A stretch of 64,000 bases of DNA from Rhodococcus aetherivorans (GCF_011058165.1 NZ_JAALEG010000001.1:1-64000), one strand, 5' to 3'. Shown: positions 17,839 to 28,152, counted from the first letter of the stretch. Program-made: numbers and translations. Notes: generated by a model from the letters alone, not told the origin.

Positions 17839-19278
17839 TCATTCGGCGTCGCGTTCGGCCAGGGCCACCGGCCGCATGTAGTCGGTGATGTACTCGCGCA
17901 CCCACCACGCGCCGGTCTCGCGGCGCTCGCGCCACGTGGTGTACCGGTAGCTGAAGTACCGCGCCCGCACCCAGCGGGGCGGCGCGTCGGGGAACGGGTT
18001 ACGCCGCAGCAGTGCCGTCACGTGCTCGTCGTTGGTCAGCAGCTTTTCGAGCAGTCGCCCGAACCAGGAGCGCGCGTAGTCGGGGGACAGCGCGGCGAAC
18101 CACATCAGCCAGTCCAGCCGCAGGTGATACGGCGCGTACTGGCGGGGCCGGCGGCGCACGTCGCCGGGCTTGCCCTTGAACTCGTACTCGCGCCACACGG
18201 TGCCGGGGCCCACCTCCCGATCGGAGGTGCCCTCGACGATCACCTCGTGCCGGTGCCGGGTGATGCTGCCGAACGCGCCGTAGGTGTTGACGAAGTGCCA
18301 CCGGTTGAACGAGGCGTTCATCGCCTGCCGGTGGGAGAGCATGTTCCGCACCGGCAGGTAGCTGAGCACCGCGACCGTCCCGGTCAGCGCCACGACCACC
18401 GCCACGAACACCGTCTGCGTCGTCCCGTACCCCGGACCGGGTTCGAGCGGCAGCAGACGCTCCCACCAGCTGTCCGGGATCACCGACAGGCCCAGCACGA
18501 TCGCCAGCCAGTTCAGCCAGGAGAAGTTGCCGCTGACCACCAGCCACAACTGGGTGACGATCATGATCGACGCCGCGATCCCCGCGATCGGCTGCGGCGC
18601 GAACAGGAAGAAGGGCACCACGAGCTGGGTGACGTGGTTCCCGGCCACCTCGACCCGGTGCAGGGGCCTGGGCAGGTGGTGGAAGTACCAGCTCAGCGGG
18701 CCCGGCATCGGCTGGGTCTCGTGGTGGTAGTACAGGCACGTCAGATCCCGCCAGCACCGGTCGCCGCGCATCTTGATCAGGCCCGCCCCGAACTCGAGCC
18801 GGAACAGCAGCCAGCGCAGCAGGATCAGGACGAGCAGTGGCGGGGCGGTGTCCGCGTTGCCGAGGAAGATCGCCAGGAAGCCGGTTTCGAGCAGCAACGA
18901 TTCCCAGCCGAACGAGTACCAGACCTGTCCGACGTTGACGATCGACAGGTACAGCAGCCACAGCAGGAACCAGACGAGCATCGACGCGATCAGCGGCAGC
19001 CGGTCCGTCACCCCGAGCGCGGTGGCGGCGGCCAGGACCGCGCCGAGACCGGCGACCGCCGCGAAGAGACGGTCCGAGTAGCGCAGGTGGAACACGCTCG
19101 GGGCCCGGCCGAACGACGTCGCCTTCAGGAAGCGGGGGATCGGCGTCAGGCCGGTGCTCCCGAGCAGCGCCCGGAACTGGTTGAGCGCCACCAGGAACGC
19201 GACGAGGTACACCAGGGCCAGCGCGCGCGTGCACAGCAGCCGTCCCAGCGAATACCCGTCGGCGTCGTACCATTCCAC
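17839..19278 (-). CDS. Lipase-maturation-factor-like membrane protein
   Basis: A 479-residue polytopic membrane protein of the lipase maturation factor (LMF1/2) family. About eight hydrophobic segments occupy residues 15-330, and conserved blocks include [47 protein letters not shown] split by charged turns, and the C-terminal soluble domain with [10 protein letters not shown] and [13 protein letters not shown]. In animals LMF1 helps lipases fold; bacterial homologues are uncharacterised. The start is GTG at 19278 with GAGGTG seven bases upstream. The gene converges on the 33-residue peptide gene and is separated by 89 bases from the YpfJ peptidase behind it. Lipid-related function is only inferred. 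Confidence 0.82.
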   Translation of the reverse strand: MEWYDADGYSLGRLLCTRALALVYLVAFLVALNQFRALLGSTGLTPIPRFLKATSFGRAPSVFHLRYSDRLFAAVAGLGAVLAAATALGVTDRLPLIASMLVWFLLWLLYLSIVNVGQVWYSFGWESLLLETGFLAIFLGNADTAPPLLVLILLRWLLFRLEFGAGLIKMRGDRCWRDLTCLYYHHETQPMPGPLSWYFHHLPRPLHRVEVAGNHVTQLVVPFFLFAPQPIAGIAASIMIVTQLWLVVSGNFSWLNWLAIVLGLSVIPDSWWERLLPLEPGPGYGTTQTVFVAVVVALTGTVAVLSYLPVRNMLSHRQAMNASFNRWHFVNTYGAFGSITRHRHEVIVEGTSDREVGPGTVWREYEFKGKPGDVRRRPRQYAPYHLRLDWLMWFAALSPDYARSWFGRLLEKLLTNDEHVTALLRRNPFPDAPPRWVRARYFSYRYTTWRERRETGAWWVREYITDYMRPVALAERDAE

Positions 19279-19366
19279 GGCAGGTCACCTCGTACCGGTG
19301 CGGACCCCTCGAGCATGGCACGCGCACCGCGTTTCGGGAGTGGATTCCCCGTGGTGGGCGGCGGGG

Positions 19367-20281
19367 TCAGCGCAGCGCCGGCGGGTTGTCCAGATCTCGC
19401 GCCGTGTACGTGTCGCACGCCGCGATCTGCCCGGTGGTGTACCCGGCGAGGAACCACTTCTGCCGCTGGTCGGACGACCCGTGCGTCCAGCCCTCGGGGT
19501 TCACCCGCCCGCCGGCGGAAGCCTGGATCCGGTCGTCGCCGACGGCGGACGCCGCCGACAGCGCGTCGCGGATGTCCTGCTGGGTGAGGGGCTGCAGGAA
19601 CGGCTCCCCGGTGTTCGGATCCGGCTGCTTGTCGGCGTGGTACGCCCACGCCCCGGCATAGCAGTCGGCCTGCAGCTCGGTGCGGACGGCCCCGGAGTCG
19701 GCACCGCGCGGATCGGCCTGCGCGCGGCCGAGGTCCCCGAGCTGGTTCTGCAGGTGGTGACCCACCTCGTGCGCGACGACGTACTCCTGCGCGAGCGGGC
19801 CGGCGTTGGCGCCGAACCGGGTGACCAGGTCCTGGAAGAAGCTGGTGTCGAAGTACGCGGTCCGGTCGGCCGGGCAGTAGAACGGTCCGACGTCGCTCGT
19901 GGCGTTGCCGCAGCCCGTCGCGACCGCACCGGAGAACAGCACGACCGCGGGCCGGACGTACTCGACGCCGGTCTGCGGCCCGAGCTGCTGTTCCCACACC
20001 GCGTCGAGGCTGCCGACGGTGAACTGGACGCGGCAGTCGACGCTCGCGTTGGCGTCCGCCCCGGTCTCACAGCCCTCCAGGGTGCCCGAGCCGTACTGCC
20101 CGGACTGCTCCGGGGCGCCGCTGCCGAGGAGCGAGCCGGGATCACCTCCGAGCAGCAGTGCCAGGATCAGCACCAGCAGGCCGCCGGCGCCACCGCCGAT
20201 CGCGATCTTCCCGCCCGGTCCGCCTCCGCCGCCGACCTGGATGCGGCCGCCCTCCATCCGAGCGCCCTCGTTGAACGTCAT
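19367..20281 (-). CDS. YpfJ-family neutral zinc metallopeptidase
   Basis: A 304-residue membrane-anchored protein of the KPN_02809/YpfJ family. The N-terminus is Gly-rich ([21 protein letters not shown]) and leads into one transmembrane helix at about 33-46. The outer domain carries the zinc motif [10 protein letters not shown] (H171, E172, H175), with a glutamate in [12 protein letters not shown] as likely third ligand, and several cysteines for disulfides. These features are diagnostic of the family, whose substrate is unknown. The ATG at 20281 has AAGG six bases upstream; an upstream in-frame GTG at 20293 is too close to GAGGA. It is divergent from aspS. Confidence 0.87.
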   Translation of the reverse strand: MTFNEGARMEGGRIQVGGGGGPGGKIAIGGGAGGLLVLILALLLGGDPGSLLGSGAPEQSGQYGSGTLEGCETGADANASVDCRVQFTVGSLDAVWEQQLGPQTGVEYVRPAVVLFSGAVATGCGNATSDVGPFYCPADRTAYFDTSFFQDLVTRFGANAGPLAQEYVVAHEVGHHLQNQLGDLGRAQADPRGADSGAVRTELQADCYAGAWAYHADKQPDPNTGEPFLQPLTQQDIRDALSAASAVGDDRIQASAGGRVNPEGWTHGSSDQRQKWFLAGYTTGQIAACDTYTARDLDNPPALR

Positions 20282-20425
20282 CGCCGCCTTCACTTCCTCG
20301 TCGCAGGGGGACCGATCGGTTCAGCTTGGCACGGCCGATCGGGTACGGGTGTCCTCGGCGGATGTGTGTCTTTCGTAGGATTGCAACGACGACGTCCCTC
20401 GTTAGGTTGTTTCGAAAGGAATTCC

Positions 20426-22204
20426 GTGCTGCGCACCCATCTCGCCGGCTCGTTGCGAGCCGAGCACGCCGAGCAGACCGTCACCCTCACCGGCTGGGTG
20501 GCCCGGCGCCGCGACCACGGCGGGGTGATCTTCATCGACCTGCGCGACGCGTCGGGTGTGTCGCAGGTCGTCTTCCGCGAGGGCGCCGTCCTCGAGCAGG
20601 CACACCGTCTGCGCGCCGAGTACTGCATCAAGGTCGTCGGAGTGGTCGAGGTCCGACCGGAGGGCAACCAGAACTTCGACATCCCCACCGGCGCCGTCGA
20701 GGTCAACGCCTCGACGCTCGAGGTTCTCAACGAGGCCGCGCCGCTGCCGTTCCAGCTCGACGACCAGGTCGGCGAGGAAGCCCGCCTGAAGTACCGCTAC
20801 CTGGACCTGCGCCGCGAGGGCCCGGGCAAGGCGATCCGGCTGCGCAGCAAGGTCAACGCCGCCGCCCGCGGCGTGCTCGCCCACCACAGCTTCGTGGAGG
20901 TCGAGACCCCGACGCTGACCCGCTCCACCCCGGAGGGCGCCCGCGACTTCGTGGTGCCGGCGCGGCTGCAGCCCGGCAGCTTCTACGCACTGCCGCAGTC
21001 GCCGCAGCTGTTCAAGCAGTTGCTGATGGCCGGCGGCATCGAGCGGTACTACCAGATCGCCCGCTGCTACCGCGACGAGGACTTCCGCGCCGACCGGCAG
21101 CCGGAGTTCACCCAGCTCGACATCGAGATGGCGTTCGTGTGCCAGGACGACGTGATCCTGCTCGCCGAGGAGATCCTGCACGCGCTGTGGCGCCTGGTCG
21201 GGCACGAGCTGACCACCCCGATCCCGCGCATGACCTACGCCGACGCGATGCGCCGCTACGGCTCCGACAAGCCCGACCTGCGTTTCGGCCTCGAGCTCGT
21301 CGAGTGCCGGGAGTTCTTCAAGGACACCACCTTCCGGGTGTTCCAGGCCGAGTACGTCGGCGCGGTCGTCATGCCCGGCGGCGCGAGCCAGCCGCGGCGC
21401 CAGCTCGACGCCTGGCAGGAGTGGGCCAAGCAGCGCGGCGCGAAGGGCTTGGCGTACGTGCTGGTCGGCGAGGACGGGGAGCTGTCCGGACCGGTCGCGA
21501 AGAACCTCACCGACGCCGAGCGCGAGGGCCTGGCCAAGCACGTCGGCGCCCAGCCCGGGGACTGCATCTTCTTCGCCGCCGGCGCCACCAAGCCCATGCG
21601 CGCGCTGCTCGGTGCCGCTCGCGGCGAGATCGCCCGCAAGCTCGATCTCATCGATCCCGACGACTGGAAGTTCGTGTGGGTCGTCGACGCCCCGCTGTTC
21701 GAGCCGGCCGCCGACGCCACCGCCTCCGGCGACGTCGCGCTCGGCAGCTCCGCATGGACGGCGGTGCACCACGCCTTCACCTCGCCGATGCCCGAGCACC
21801 TCGACACGTTCGACACCGATCCCGGGTCGGCCCTCGCCTACGCCTACGACATCGTGTGCAACGGTCACGAGATCGGCGGCGGCTCGATCCGAATCCACCG
21901 CACCGACATCCAGCAGCGCGTGTTCAAGGTGATGGGCATCTCCGAGGAGGAGGCGAACGAGAAGTTCGGCTTCCTGCTCGAGGCATTCAAGTACGGCGCG
22001 CCGCCGCACGGCGGCATCGCCTTCGGGTGGGACCGCATCACCGCCCTGCTCGCCGGCGCGGACTCGATCCGCGAGGTCATCGCGTTCCCGAAGTCCGGCG
22101 GCGGTGTCGACCCGCTGACCGACGCTCCGGCGCCGATCACCCCCGAGCAGCGCAAGGAGTCCGGGATCGACTTCAAGCCGGAGCCGAAGAAGGCCGAGAA
22201 GTAG
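20426..22204 (+). CDS. aspS: Aspartyl-tRNA synthetase (probably non-discriminating)
   Basis: A 592-residue class II synthetase charging tRNA-Asp in the cytoplasm. The N-terminal OB-fold (1-105) has [23 protein letters not shown]; motif 1 follows near KYRYLDLRR; motif 2 is [18 protein letters not shown]; the bacterial GAD insert covers about 290-420; motif 3 is [14 protein letters not shown]. In actinobacteria that lack asparaginyl-tRNA synthetase this enzyme also makes Asp-tRNA-Asn for the GatCAB route; whether that applies here cannot be seen. Start GTG at 20426 follows GAAAGGA at 20414-20420. The C-terminal tail is lysine-rich (KPEPKKAEK). The upstream gene is divergent, so the promoter lies in 20282-20425. 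Confidence 0.95.
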   Translation: MLRTHLAGSLRAEHAEQTVTLTGWVARRRDHGGVIFIDLRDASGVSQVVFREGAVLEQAHRLRAEYCIKVVGVVEVRPEGNQNFDIPTGAVEVNASTLEVLNEAAPLPFQLDDQVGEEARLKYRYLDLRREGPGKAIRLRSKVNAAARGVLAHHSFVEVETPTLTRSTPEGARDFVVPARLQPGSFYALPQSPQLFKQLLMAGGIERYYQIARCYRDEDFRADRQPEFTQLDIEMAFVCQDDVILLAEEILHALWRLVGHELTTPIPRMTYADAMRRYGSDKPDLRFGLELVECREFFKDTTFRVFQAEYVGAVVMPGGASQPRRQLDAWQEWAKQRGAKGLAYVLVGEDGELSGPVAKNLTDAEREGLAKHVGAQPGDCIFFAAGATKPMRALLGAARGEIARKLDLIDPDDWKFVWVVDAPLFEPAADATASGDVALGSSAWTAVHHAFTSPMPEHLDTFDTDPGSALAYAYDIVCNGHEIGGGSIRIHRTDIQQRVFKVMGISEEEANEKFGFLLEAFKYGAPPHGGIAFGWDRITALLAGADSIREVIAFPKSGGGVDPLTDAPAPITPEQRKESGIDFKPEPKKAEK

Positions 22205-22238
22205 GGCACCGACAGGACCTCGTCGGCGGCGCCTGCCC

Positions 22239-22334
22239 ACGGTCCGGCGCCGCCGCGGTGTCACGGTCCGGCGCCGCCGCGGTGTCACGGTCCGGCGCCG
22301 CCGCGGTGTCACGGTCCGGCGCCGCCGCGGTGTC
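22239..22334 (+). repeat. Four exact 24-bp tandem repeats after aspS
   Basis: A 24-bp unit beginning ACGGTCCGGCGCC and ending GCGGTGTC is repeated four times without change at 22239-22262, 22263-22286, 22287-22310 and 22311-22334. Each unit holds the palindrome CGGCGCCG. The array is non-coding, between aspS and the ATP-grasp gene, and looks like a variable-number tandem repeat. Confidence 0.95.
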
Positions 22335-22426
22335 AGAGGGCAGCGCGCACGGCGGGGGGCGCACGGCGGGGCACGGCCTGGCACAGTGACAGCAGGCGCC
22401 GGACGGACGGAGAGGGCGGCAACGGC

Positions 22427-25012
22427 ATGACCGACATGGTCGCCACACAGTCGCTGCGGGCGCGGTACGCCCACCGCGGACCGGAATTCGACGAACTCTT
22501 CGACCCAGCGGGCGACGTCCGCGAGCACTGGGCCGAACTGGCGGAGGGGTTGCAGGCACGTGGCCCCCAGGCGCTGGCCCGCTACCGGCAGCGGGTGCGC
22601 CGGCTCGTCGACAACCACGGCATCACATACACCCCCGTCGACGCCCGCACCGAGGAGACCGGTCCGGCCGCGCCGCACCGGTGGGAACTCGACGGGGTGC
22701 CGTTCGTCCTCTCCGCCGACGATTGGAGCACCCTCGAGCAGGGTCTGCTGCAGCGCTCACGGCTGCTCGACACGCTGCTCGCCGACCTGTACGGGCCGAT
22801 GCGCACGCTCCGGGAGGGACTGCTGCCCCCGCAACTGGTGTTCGGCCATCGCGGCTACGTGCGGGCCGCGCACGGGCTCTCGCTCCCCGGGCCGCATCAG
22901 CTGTTCGTCCACGCAATCGACGTCGCCCGTGCCCGCGACGGCCGGTTCCGGGTGGTGCGGGACCACACCCAGGCCCCGTCCGGCGCCGGGTACGCCCTCG
23001 CCGACCGGCGGGTGACGGCACGCGCCATGCCCGACCTGTACCAGGCGACGAACCCACGGCCGCTGTCGCCGTTCGTCGAGGCGATGCGCCTCGCGCTGCG
23101 CGAGGCCGCACCCGCCGGCGCGGAGGACCCGGTGGTGGTCGTCCTCGGCCCGGGCGCACACTCGGAGACCGCCTTCGATCAGGCCCACATCGCGGGCGTC
23201 CTCGGGTTCCCGCTGGTCGAGGCCGCCGACCTGGTGGTGCGCGAGGGCCGGTTGTGGATGCGCTCGCTCGGCTCGCTCACCCGCGTCGACGTCGTGCTAC
23301 GCCGCGTCGATGCCGCCTACGCGGACCCGCTCGACCTGCGGCCGGACTCGCGGCTCGGCGTGGTCGGGCTCGTGGAGGTGGTGCGGCGCGGCGCCGTCAC
23401 CGTCGTCAACACCCTCGGCAGCGGGGTGCTCGAGAATCCGGCCCTGGCGGAGTTCCTGCCGTCGCTGTGCCGGGCGCTGCTGGACGAGGACCTGCTGCTC
23501 GAGCCGGTCCCCGCATACTGGGGCGGCACCCCGGCCGGGGTGGCGGCGCTGACGGAGAGGTTCGAGCAGCTGGTGCTGCGGTCGGCGGTCACCGCCCGGT
23601 CGGTGATGGTCGGCAGCCTCGACGCGCAGCAGCGCGAGGGTCTGCTCGCCCAGGTGCGAGCGCAGCCGGGGCGGTGGGTCGGCCAGGAGATTCCCGACCA
23701 CTCGTACGTCCCGTCGCTGTCCGGAATCTCCGGCGGGCTCGGTGCCGCGCCGGTCGGCGTCCGACTGTTCACCGTCGCCCAGCGGGTCGGATTCACCCCC
23801 ATGCCCGGTGGGCTCGGCGAGATCGTCGTCCCGGGCGCGACGCCGCGCACGCGGCCGCCGATGCGCGTCGTCGCCAAGGACGTGTGGGTGCGCACCGCCG
23901 CGCCCACGGCCACCACCGGCGCGACAGGCGTTTCGGCCGGGGACGAGGTGTCCACCTTCGCCGTGCCCCCCGTCGACGTCGTCGCCTCGCCTCGGGTGCT
24001 CAACGACCTGTTCTGGCTGGGCCGCTACGGCGAGCGTGCCGAGGACACCGCCCGCCTGCTCGTCGCGGTCCGCGAGCGCTACCAGGACTACCGCTTCCGG
24101 CCCTGGCTGCCGGGCAGCGAGTGCCTGCCCGTGCTGCTGTCGGCGCTCACCGCCGCGGCCCCCGGACCGGCGATCGCGGCGCAGCACACCGGTGCCGACG
24201 TCATGGACGACTACCACTCCGCCACAGCGGAATTCCGCTCCATGACCGTCGATCCGAAACGGCTCGGCTCGCTCGCCCAATCGTTCGCCGGACTCGACCA
24301 GGCGGCCCGGGCCGTGCGCGACCAGCTCTCCAACGACACGTGGGCCGTGCTCGCCGACGTCCAGCGCGCCCTCGACGCGCTCACCGAGGACCCCGACGAC
24401 GACGGCTCCCTGCTCGGCGCCACCCAGTCCGCCGTCCTCGCCGGGATGCTCGCCCTGTCCGGGCTCGGGGCCGAATCGATGGTCCGTGACCTGGGCTGGC
24501 ACGTGATGGACCTCGGCAAGCGGATCGAGCGGGCGCTGTCGCTGACCACCCTGCTGGCGACCACCCTCACCGTCGCCCGCGACGCCGCCACCGACCGGGC
24601 GCTGATGGAGACGGTGCTCGGCGCCGCGGAGAGCTCGGTGACCTACCGCCGCCGCAACCACCGGGTGCGCCCGGCCGCCGTCGCGCAGCTGCTGCTGCTC
24701 GACACCACCAACCCCCGCTCGCTGGCGTGGGTGCTCGAACGCCTGCGCGAGAACTTGCGGGCGCTGCCCGACGCCTCCGGCTCGACCCGGCCCGAACGCC
24801 TCGCCGACGAGCTGCTGACCCGGCTGCGCCGGGTGGACCCGGTCGACCTCGAGACCGCCACCGACGGCGTCCGCCGCGAGCTCGCCGATCTCCTCGCGGC
24901 CGTCCACACCGGACTCGAGCAGCTGGCCGAGCAGCTGCTGCGCGGGCCGCTGTCGCTGCCCGGCGGCACCCGGCCGCTGTGGGGCGGCGCCCAGCGGAGG
25001 ACCCTGCCGTGA
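22427..25012 (+). CDS. Circularly permuted ATP-grasp / alpha-E domain fusion
   Basis: An 861-residue fusion. Residues about 1-505 are a circularly permuted ATP-grasp ligase (COG2308 type): VRRLVDNHGITYTP, GYVRAAHGLSLPGPHQL, APSGAGYALADRR, ADLVVREGRLWMRSLGS, and the late GGLGEIVVPG. Residues about 520-850 are an alpha-E helical domain beginning VLNDLFWLGRYGERAEDTARLL. Most genomes encode these as two proteins; here they are joined. The pair, together with transglutaminase, has been predicted by comparative genomics (Iyer, Aravind and colleagues) to make or attach small peptides, but no product is known. The stop overlaps the GTG start of the transglutaminase (GTGA). GGAGAGGG precedes the ATG. 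Confidence 0.87.
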   Translation: MTDMVATQSLRARYAHRGPEFDELFDPAGDVREHWAELAEGLQARGPQALARYRQRVRRLVDNHGITYTPVDARTEETGPAAPHRWELDGVPFVLSADDWSTLEQGLLQRSRLLDTLLADLYGPMRTLREGLLPPQLVFGHRGYVRAAHGLSLPGPHQLFVHAIDVARARDGRFRVVRDHTQAPSGAGYALADRRVTARAMPDLYQATNPRPLSPFVEAMRLALREAAPAGAEDPVVVVLGPGAHSETAFDQAHIAGVLGFPLVEAADLVVREGRLWMRSLGSLTRVDVVLRRVDAAYADPLDLRPDSRLGVVGLVEVVRRGAVTVVNTLGSGVLENPALAEFLPSLCRALLDEDLLLEPVPAYWGGTPAGVAALTERFEQLVLRSAVTARSVMVGSLDAQQREGLLAQVRAQPGRWVGQEIPDHSYVPSLSGISGGLGAAPVGVRLFTVAQRVGFTPMPGGLGEIVVPGATPRTRPPMRVVAKDVWVRTAAPTATTGATGVSAGDEVSTFAVPPVDVVASPRVLNDLFWLGRYGERAEDTARLLVAVRERYQDYRFRPWLPGSECLPVLLSALTAAAPGPAIAAQHTGADVMDDYHSATAEFRSMTVDPKRLGSLAQSFAGLDQAARAVRDQLSNDTWAVLADVQRALDALTEDPDDDGSLLGATQSAVLAGMLALSGLGAESMVRDLGWHVMDLGKRIERALSLTTLLATTLTVARDAATDRALMETVLGAAESSVTYRRRNHRVRPAAVAQLLLLDTTNPRSLAWVLERLRENLRALPDASGSTRPERLADELLTRLRRVDPVDLETATDGVRRELADLLAAVHTGLEQLAEQLLRGPLSLPGGTRPLWGGAQRRTLP

Positions 25013-25959
25013 CCGATCCGCTCGACCCCGCCCGGCGCCGGTACCGCATCGTGCATCGCACCACCTACCGGTACTCCGGCGTGGTGACCTCCTCGTACGG
25101 CCGCGGCTACCTGCTGCCCCGCGACACCGACAACCAGCGGGTCGTCTCGAGCAGCGTCACCGTCGACCCCGCCCCGGCCGACACGTCGGTGGGGGCGGAC
25201 CTGTGGGGCAACCGCGACGTCTACTTCCACGTCGCCGAGCCCCACGACACGCTCGTCGTCACCGCGGAGTCCGAGGTGACGGTGACCCCGCCGGATCCGG
25301 CGCGGCTGGTCGCCGGTCCCGCCGTCGCGCCGTGGGAGTCGGCGCGGCCGGTCGGCACGGCCGGCGCCCTGGCCACCGACTTCGTTCTGGACCTCGACCC
25401 GCCCGAGGTCGACGCCGAGGTACTCGCCTACGCCGCGCCCACCTTCCCTCCGGGCCGGCCGCTGGTCGAGGCGATCGCCGAACTCACCCACCGCATCTTC
25501 ACCGACTTCGCCTACCACTCCGGATCGACGTCGGTGTCCACGCGCGTCGCCGAGGTCCTGGTCGCGCGCTCCGGCGTGTGCCAGGACTTCGCGCGCCTGG
25601 CCCTCGCCTGCCTGCGCGCGCACGGCCTCGCCGCCCGCTACGTGTCCGGCTACCTCGCCACCGATCCGCCCCCCGGACGCGAACGCATGGTGGGCGTCGA
25701 CGCGACGCACGCCTGGGCGGCGGTGTGGCTGCCCGGCGACACGTGGCTCGCCTTCGACCCGACCAACGACCAGTTCGTGGACGAGCGGTATACCACCGTC
25801 GCGTGGGGCCGCGACTACGCCGACGTGCCGCCGCTGCGCGGGGTGATCTACACCGAAGCCAAGGACAGCACCATCGACGTGTCCGTCGACGTGGCTCCGC
25901 TCGCGCCCACCGGCGGCGACCGCACCGACCCCGAACCGACAGGAGCGGCCGATGCGTGA
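25009..25959 (+). CDS. Transglutaminase-like cysteine peptidase/ligase
   Basis: A 316-residue cytoplasmic transglutaminase-fold protein. The N-terminal beta domain (about 10-95, HRTTYRYSGVVTSSYGRGYLLPR) is the bacterial transglutaminase-like N-terminal region. The catalytic triad is C191 (RSGVCQDFARL), H234 (DATHAWAAVWLP) and D250 (FDPTND). It belongs to the group fixed next to ATP-grasp/alpha-E genes, where it is expected to cut or transfer an amide bond in the peptide made by the ligase. The GTG start at 25009 overlaps the previous stop by four bases, and its own end overlaps the metallopeptidase start by eight bases. Confidence 0.88.
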   Translation: MTDPLDPARRRYRIVHRTTYRYSGVVTSSYGRGYLLPRDTDNQRVVSSSVTVDPAPADTSVGADLWGNRDVYFHVAEPHDTLVVTAESEVTVTPPDPARLVAGPAVAPWESARPVGTAGALATDFVLDLDPPEVDAEVLAYAAPTFPPGRPLVEAIAELTHRIFTDFAYHSGSTSVSTRVAEVLVARSGVCQDFARLALACLRAHGLAARYVSGYLATDPPPGRERMVGVDATHAWAAVWLPGDTWLAFDPTNDQFVDERYTTVAWGRDYADVPPLRGVIYTEAKDSTIDVSVDVAPLAPTGGDRTDPEPTGAADA

Positions 25960-26977
25960 CTTCTCGTGCCCGATGTGCGGGCAGCAACTGACCTTCGAGA
26001 ACTCGGTCTGCCTGCGCTGTGGCAGCGCAATCGGCTTCGACCTCGGCGCCGTCTCGATGGTCGCGATCCTGCCCGAGGACGACGCCGACGGTCCGGCCTC
26101 CGGTGCGGTGCCGGCCCGCCGCTACCGGCTGTGCGACAACCTGCACCTGGCCCGCTGCAACTGGATCGTCGGCCGCGACGAGCCCGGCCTGTGCCGGTCG
26201 TGCCGGCTCACCCGCACCCGCCCGGCCGACGACGACACCGACGCGCTGGCCGCGTTCGCCGACGCCGAGGCCGCCAAGCGCCGGCTGATCGTCGAACTCA
26301 CCGAACTCGGCCTGCCGCTCACCGGCCGCGACACCGACCCGGACACCGGCCTCGCGTTCGACCTGCTGTCGAGCCGCGACGAGCAGGTCCTCACCGGACA
26401 CGCGTCGGGAGTGATCTCCCTCGATCTCGCCGAGGGCGACGACGTGCACCGTGAGCAGCTGCGGATCGAGATGGGCGAGCCGTACCGCACCCTGCTGGGC
26501 CACTTCCGGCACGAGATCGGGCACTACTACCAGATGGTCCTGATCGCCACCCCCGCCGTGCGGGCCCGGTTCGAGGCGCTGTTCGGCGATCCCGACGCGG
26601 ACTACCAGGCGGCGCTGGACCGGCACTACTCCGAGGGAGCACCCGACGGGTGGGAGGACGAGTTCGTCTCCTCGTACGCGACGATGCATCCGGCCGAGGA
26701 CTGGGCCGAGACGTTCGCGCACTATCTGCACATGCGGGACGCGCTGGACACCGCCGCCGGGTTCGGGTTCGCACCCGCCGGCGCCGCCCTGGACCGCCCC
26801 CAGCCCGGCCCGGCCGGCTTCGACAAACTCCTCGAGCGCTGGCTGCCGCTGGCCTGGTCGCTGAACATGGTCAACCGGTCGATGGGTCACACCGATCTGT
26901 ATCCGTTCGTGCTACCCCCGCCCGTTTTGGTCAAGATGCGGTTCGTGCACGAACTGATCGTCGCCCGAACCGGGTAG
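25952..26977 (+). CDS. Zinc-ribbon zinc-dependent metallopeptidase
   Basis: A 341-residue protein of the putative zinc-binding metallopeptidase family (DUF2248-like). Two cysteine clusters form zinc ribbons: C6, C9, C20, C23, and C61, C69, C81, C84. The protease motif is HEIGHYY (H187, E188, H191), followed by EDWAETFAHYLHMRD, whose glutamate is a likely third ligand. AGGAG at 25941-25945 serves the ATG at 25952 inside the end of the transglutaminase gene, so the two are coupled. Together with the ATP-grasp/alpha-E protein and transglutaminase it may process the peptide product or a tagged protein; this is inferred from operon structure only. Confidence 0.85.
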   Translation: MRDFSCPMCGQQLTFENSVCLRCGSAIGFDLGAVSMVAILPEDDADGPASGAVPARRYRLCDNLHLARCNWIVGRDEPGLCRSCRLTRTRPADDDTDALAAFADAEAAKRRLIVELTELGLPLTGRDTDPDTGLAFDLLSSRDEQVLTGHASGVISLDLAEGDDVHREQLRIEMGEPYRTLLGHFRHEIGHYYQMVLIATPAVRARFEALFGDPDADYQAALDRHYSEGAPDGWEDEFVSSYATMHPAEDWAETFAHYLHMRDALDTAAGFGFAPAGAALDRPQPGPAGFDKLLERWLPLAWSLNMVNRSMGHTDLYPFVLPPPVLVKMRFVHELIVARTG

Positions 26978-26980
26978 ATT
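26975..26980 (+). promoter_or_regulatory. Candidate -10 box (TAGATT) for leaderless kinase-like gene
   Basis: TAGATT matches the TANNNT form and overlaps the metallopeptidase stop; the ATG at 26989 is eight bases downstream with no Shine-Dalgarno sequence, as in leaderless actinobacterial messages. Confidence 0.4.
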
Positions 26981-26988
26981 GTCAGACG

Positions 26989-28152
26989 ATGACTGCAACA
27001 TTGGCGGAGCCCATGTCGGAAGTGGTGGAGGCGGCCGAAAAGCTGCTGACCCGGCGCACCGGCGCACCCGTGACCTTGGCCGATCCGGTGGATCTCGGCG
27101 GCAGTGGCCGCTCGGTGGTTCTGCGCGTGCGGGTCGCGGCGAACCCGTTCTCCCTGCCGCGCACCCTGGTGCTCAAGCAGGTGCCCCCGCGCGCCGAACG
27201 GCGGGTGGGCTTCCGTGGCGCCGCCACCGACGACGAGGTCGCGTTCCTGCGCGAGGCGGTGTCCTACCAGTTCGCCACCGCCCTGGCCAAGGACGACCGG
27301 CCGGGCGCCGAACTGCTGGCCTACGACTTCGAGTCGCGGCTGCTGGTGCTCAGCGACCTCGGCGACGCCACCCCGATCGCCACGCTGCTGCGCAGCGACG
27401 ACACCGACACCGTCACCAACACCCTCATGGCGTTCGCCCAGGCCCTCGGCCGGATGCATGCCGCGACCGTCGGGCGCGAGGAGGACTTCGCCGCCCTGCT
27501 GCGCCGTGCCGAGGTGGCGCACTTCGCCGACGCCGTCGTCGAGCAGGCCACCGGCGCGCTGCGCGTCGTGCCCGACCGCTTCGCCACCGAGTTCGGCCTC
27601 GAGGTGCCGCAGAGCGTGATCGACCGCGCCGAGCGGGCCGCGAAGCTGTTCACCGCCGGCCGGTTCCGGGCCTTCAGCCCCTCGGACCTGTGCCCGGACA
27701 ACATCGTCGTCGGCGACGAGGGCGTGCAGTTCCTCGACTACGAGTGGGGCGGCTTCCGCGACGCCACCCTCGACATCGCCTACGCCCTGACCTCCTTCCC
27801 GGCGTGCCTGTGCAAGGCGCCGCTCACGCTCGAGCGGGCCCGCGCGATGGCCGACGCGTGGCGGGCCGAGGTGGTGGGCATGTGGCCCTCGCTCGGCTTC
27901 GACGAGGTGCTCGCCGAGCGGCTGCTCGACGCGCAGCTCGCGTGGGTGTGGCTGAGCACCTATCTGTTCGTCCCCGAGGACCATGCCCGCATCGCGGCGG
28001 TGCGGGACCACCACCTGTCCGTGCCGTGGTCCGACGCGCTGCGCAGCCGCTGGTCGTTGCTCGCCGACTACGCCGCCGACACCGGACACGACGACGTCGC
28101 CGGGCATGCCCGAGACGTCCTCGAACGTCTCGAGCAGCGCGTCGGCGACTGA
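26989..28152 (+). CDS. APH-like phosphotransferase (aminoglycoside/choline kinase fold)
   Basis: A 387-residue kinase-fold protein. The ATP-binding N-lobe includes GGSGRSVVLRVRV and the lysine in TLVLKQVPP. The catalytic loop is FSPSDLCPDNIVV, where the usual HGD is replaced by PSD but the catalytic Asp and the metal-binding Asn remain, and the metal-binding aspartate is in QFLDYEWGG. Family members phosphorylate small hydroxylated molecules; the substrate here is unknown. It starts 12 bases after the metallopeptidase gene and may belong to the same operon, but a TAGATT box suggests its own leaderless promoter. An ATG at 27013 preceded by GGAG is an alternative start. Confidence 0.75.
   Translation: MTATLAEPMSEVVEAAEKLLTRRTGAPVTLADPVDLGGSGRSVVLRVRVAANPFSLPRTLVLKQVPPRAERRVGFRGAATDDEVAFLREAVSYQFATALAKDDRPGAELLAYDFESRLLVLSDLGDATPIATLLRSDDTDTVTNTLMAFAQALGRMHAATVGREEDFAALLRRAEVAHFADAVVEQATGALRVVPDRFATEFGLEVPQSVIDRAERAAKLFTAGRFRAFSPSDLCPDNIVVGDEGVQFLDYEWGGFRDATLDIAYALTSFPACLCKAPLTLERARAMADAWRAEVVGMWPSLGFDEVLAERLLDAQLAWVWLSTYLFVPEDHARIAAVRDHHLSVPWSDALRSRWSLLADYAADTGHDDVAGHARDVLERLEQRVGD

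Noticed and set aside
22239-22334. The 24-bp repeats as a CRISPR array
   Set aside because: The units are head-to-tail with no spacers and no cas genes nearby.
20402-22678. A long minus-strand frame opposite aspS
   Set aside because: It mirrors aspS and includes the 24-bp repeats; no plausible start or family.
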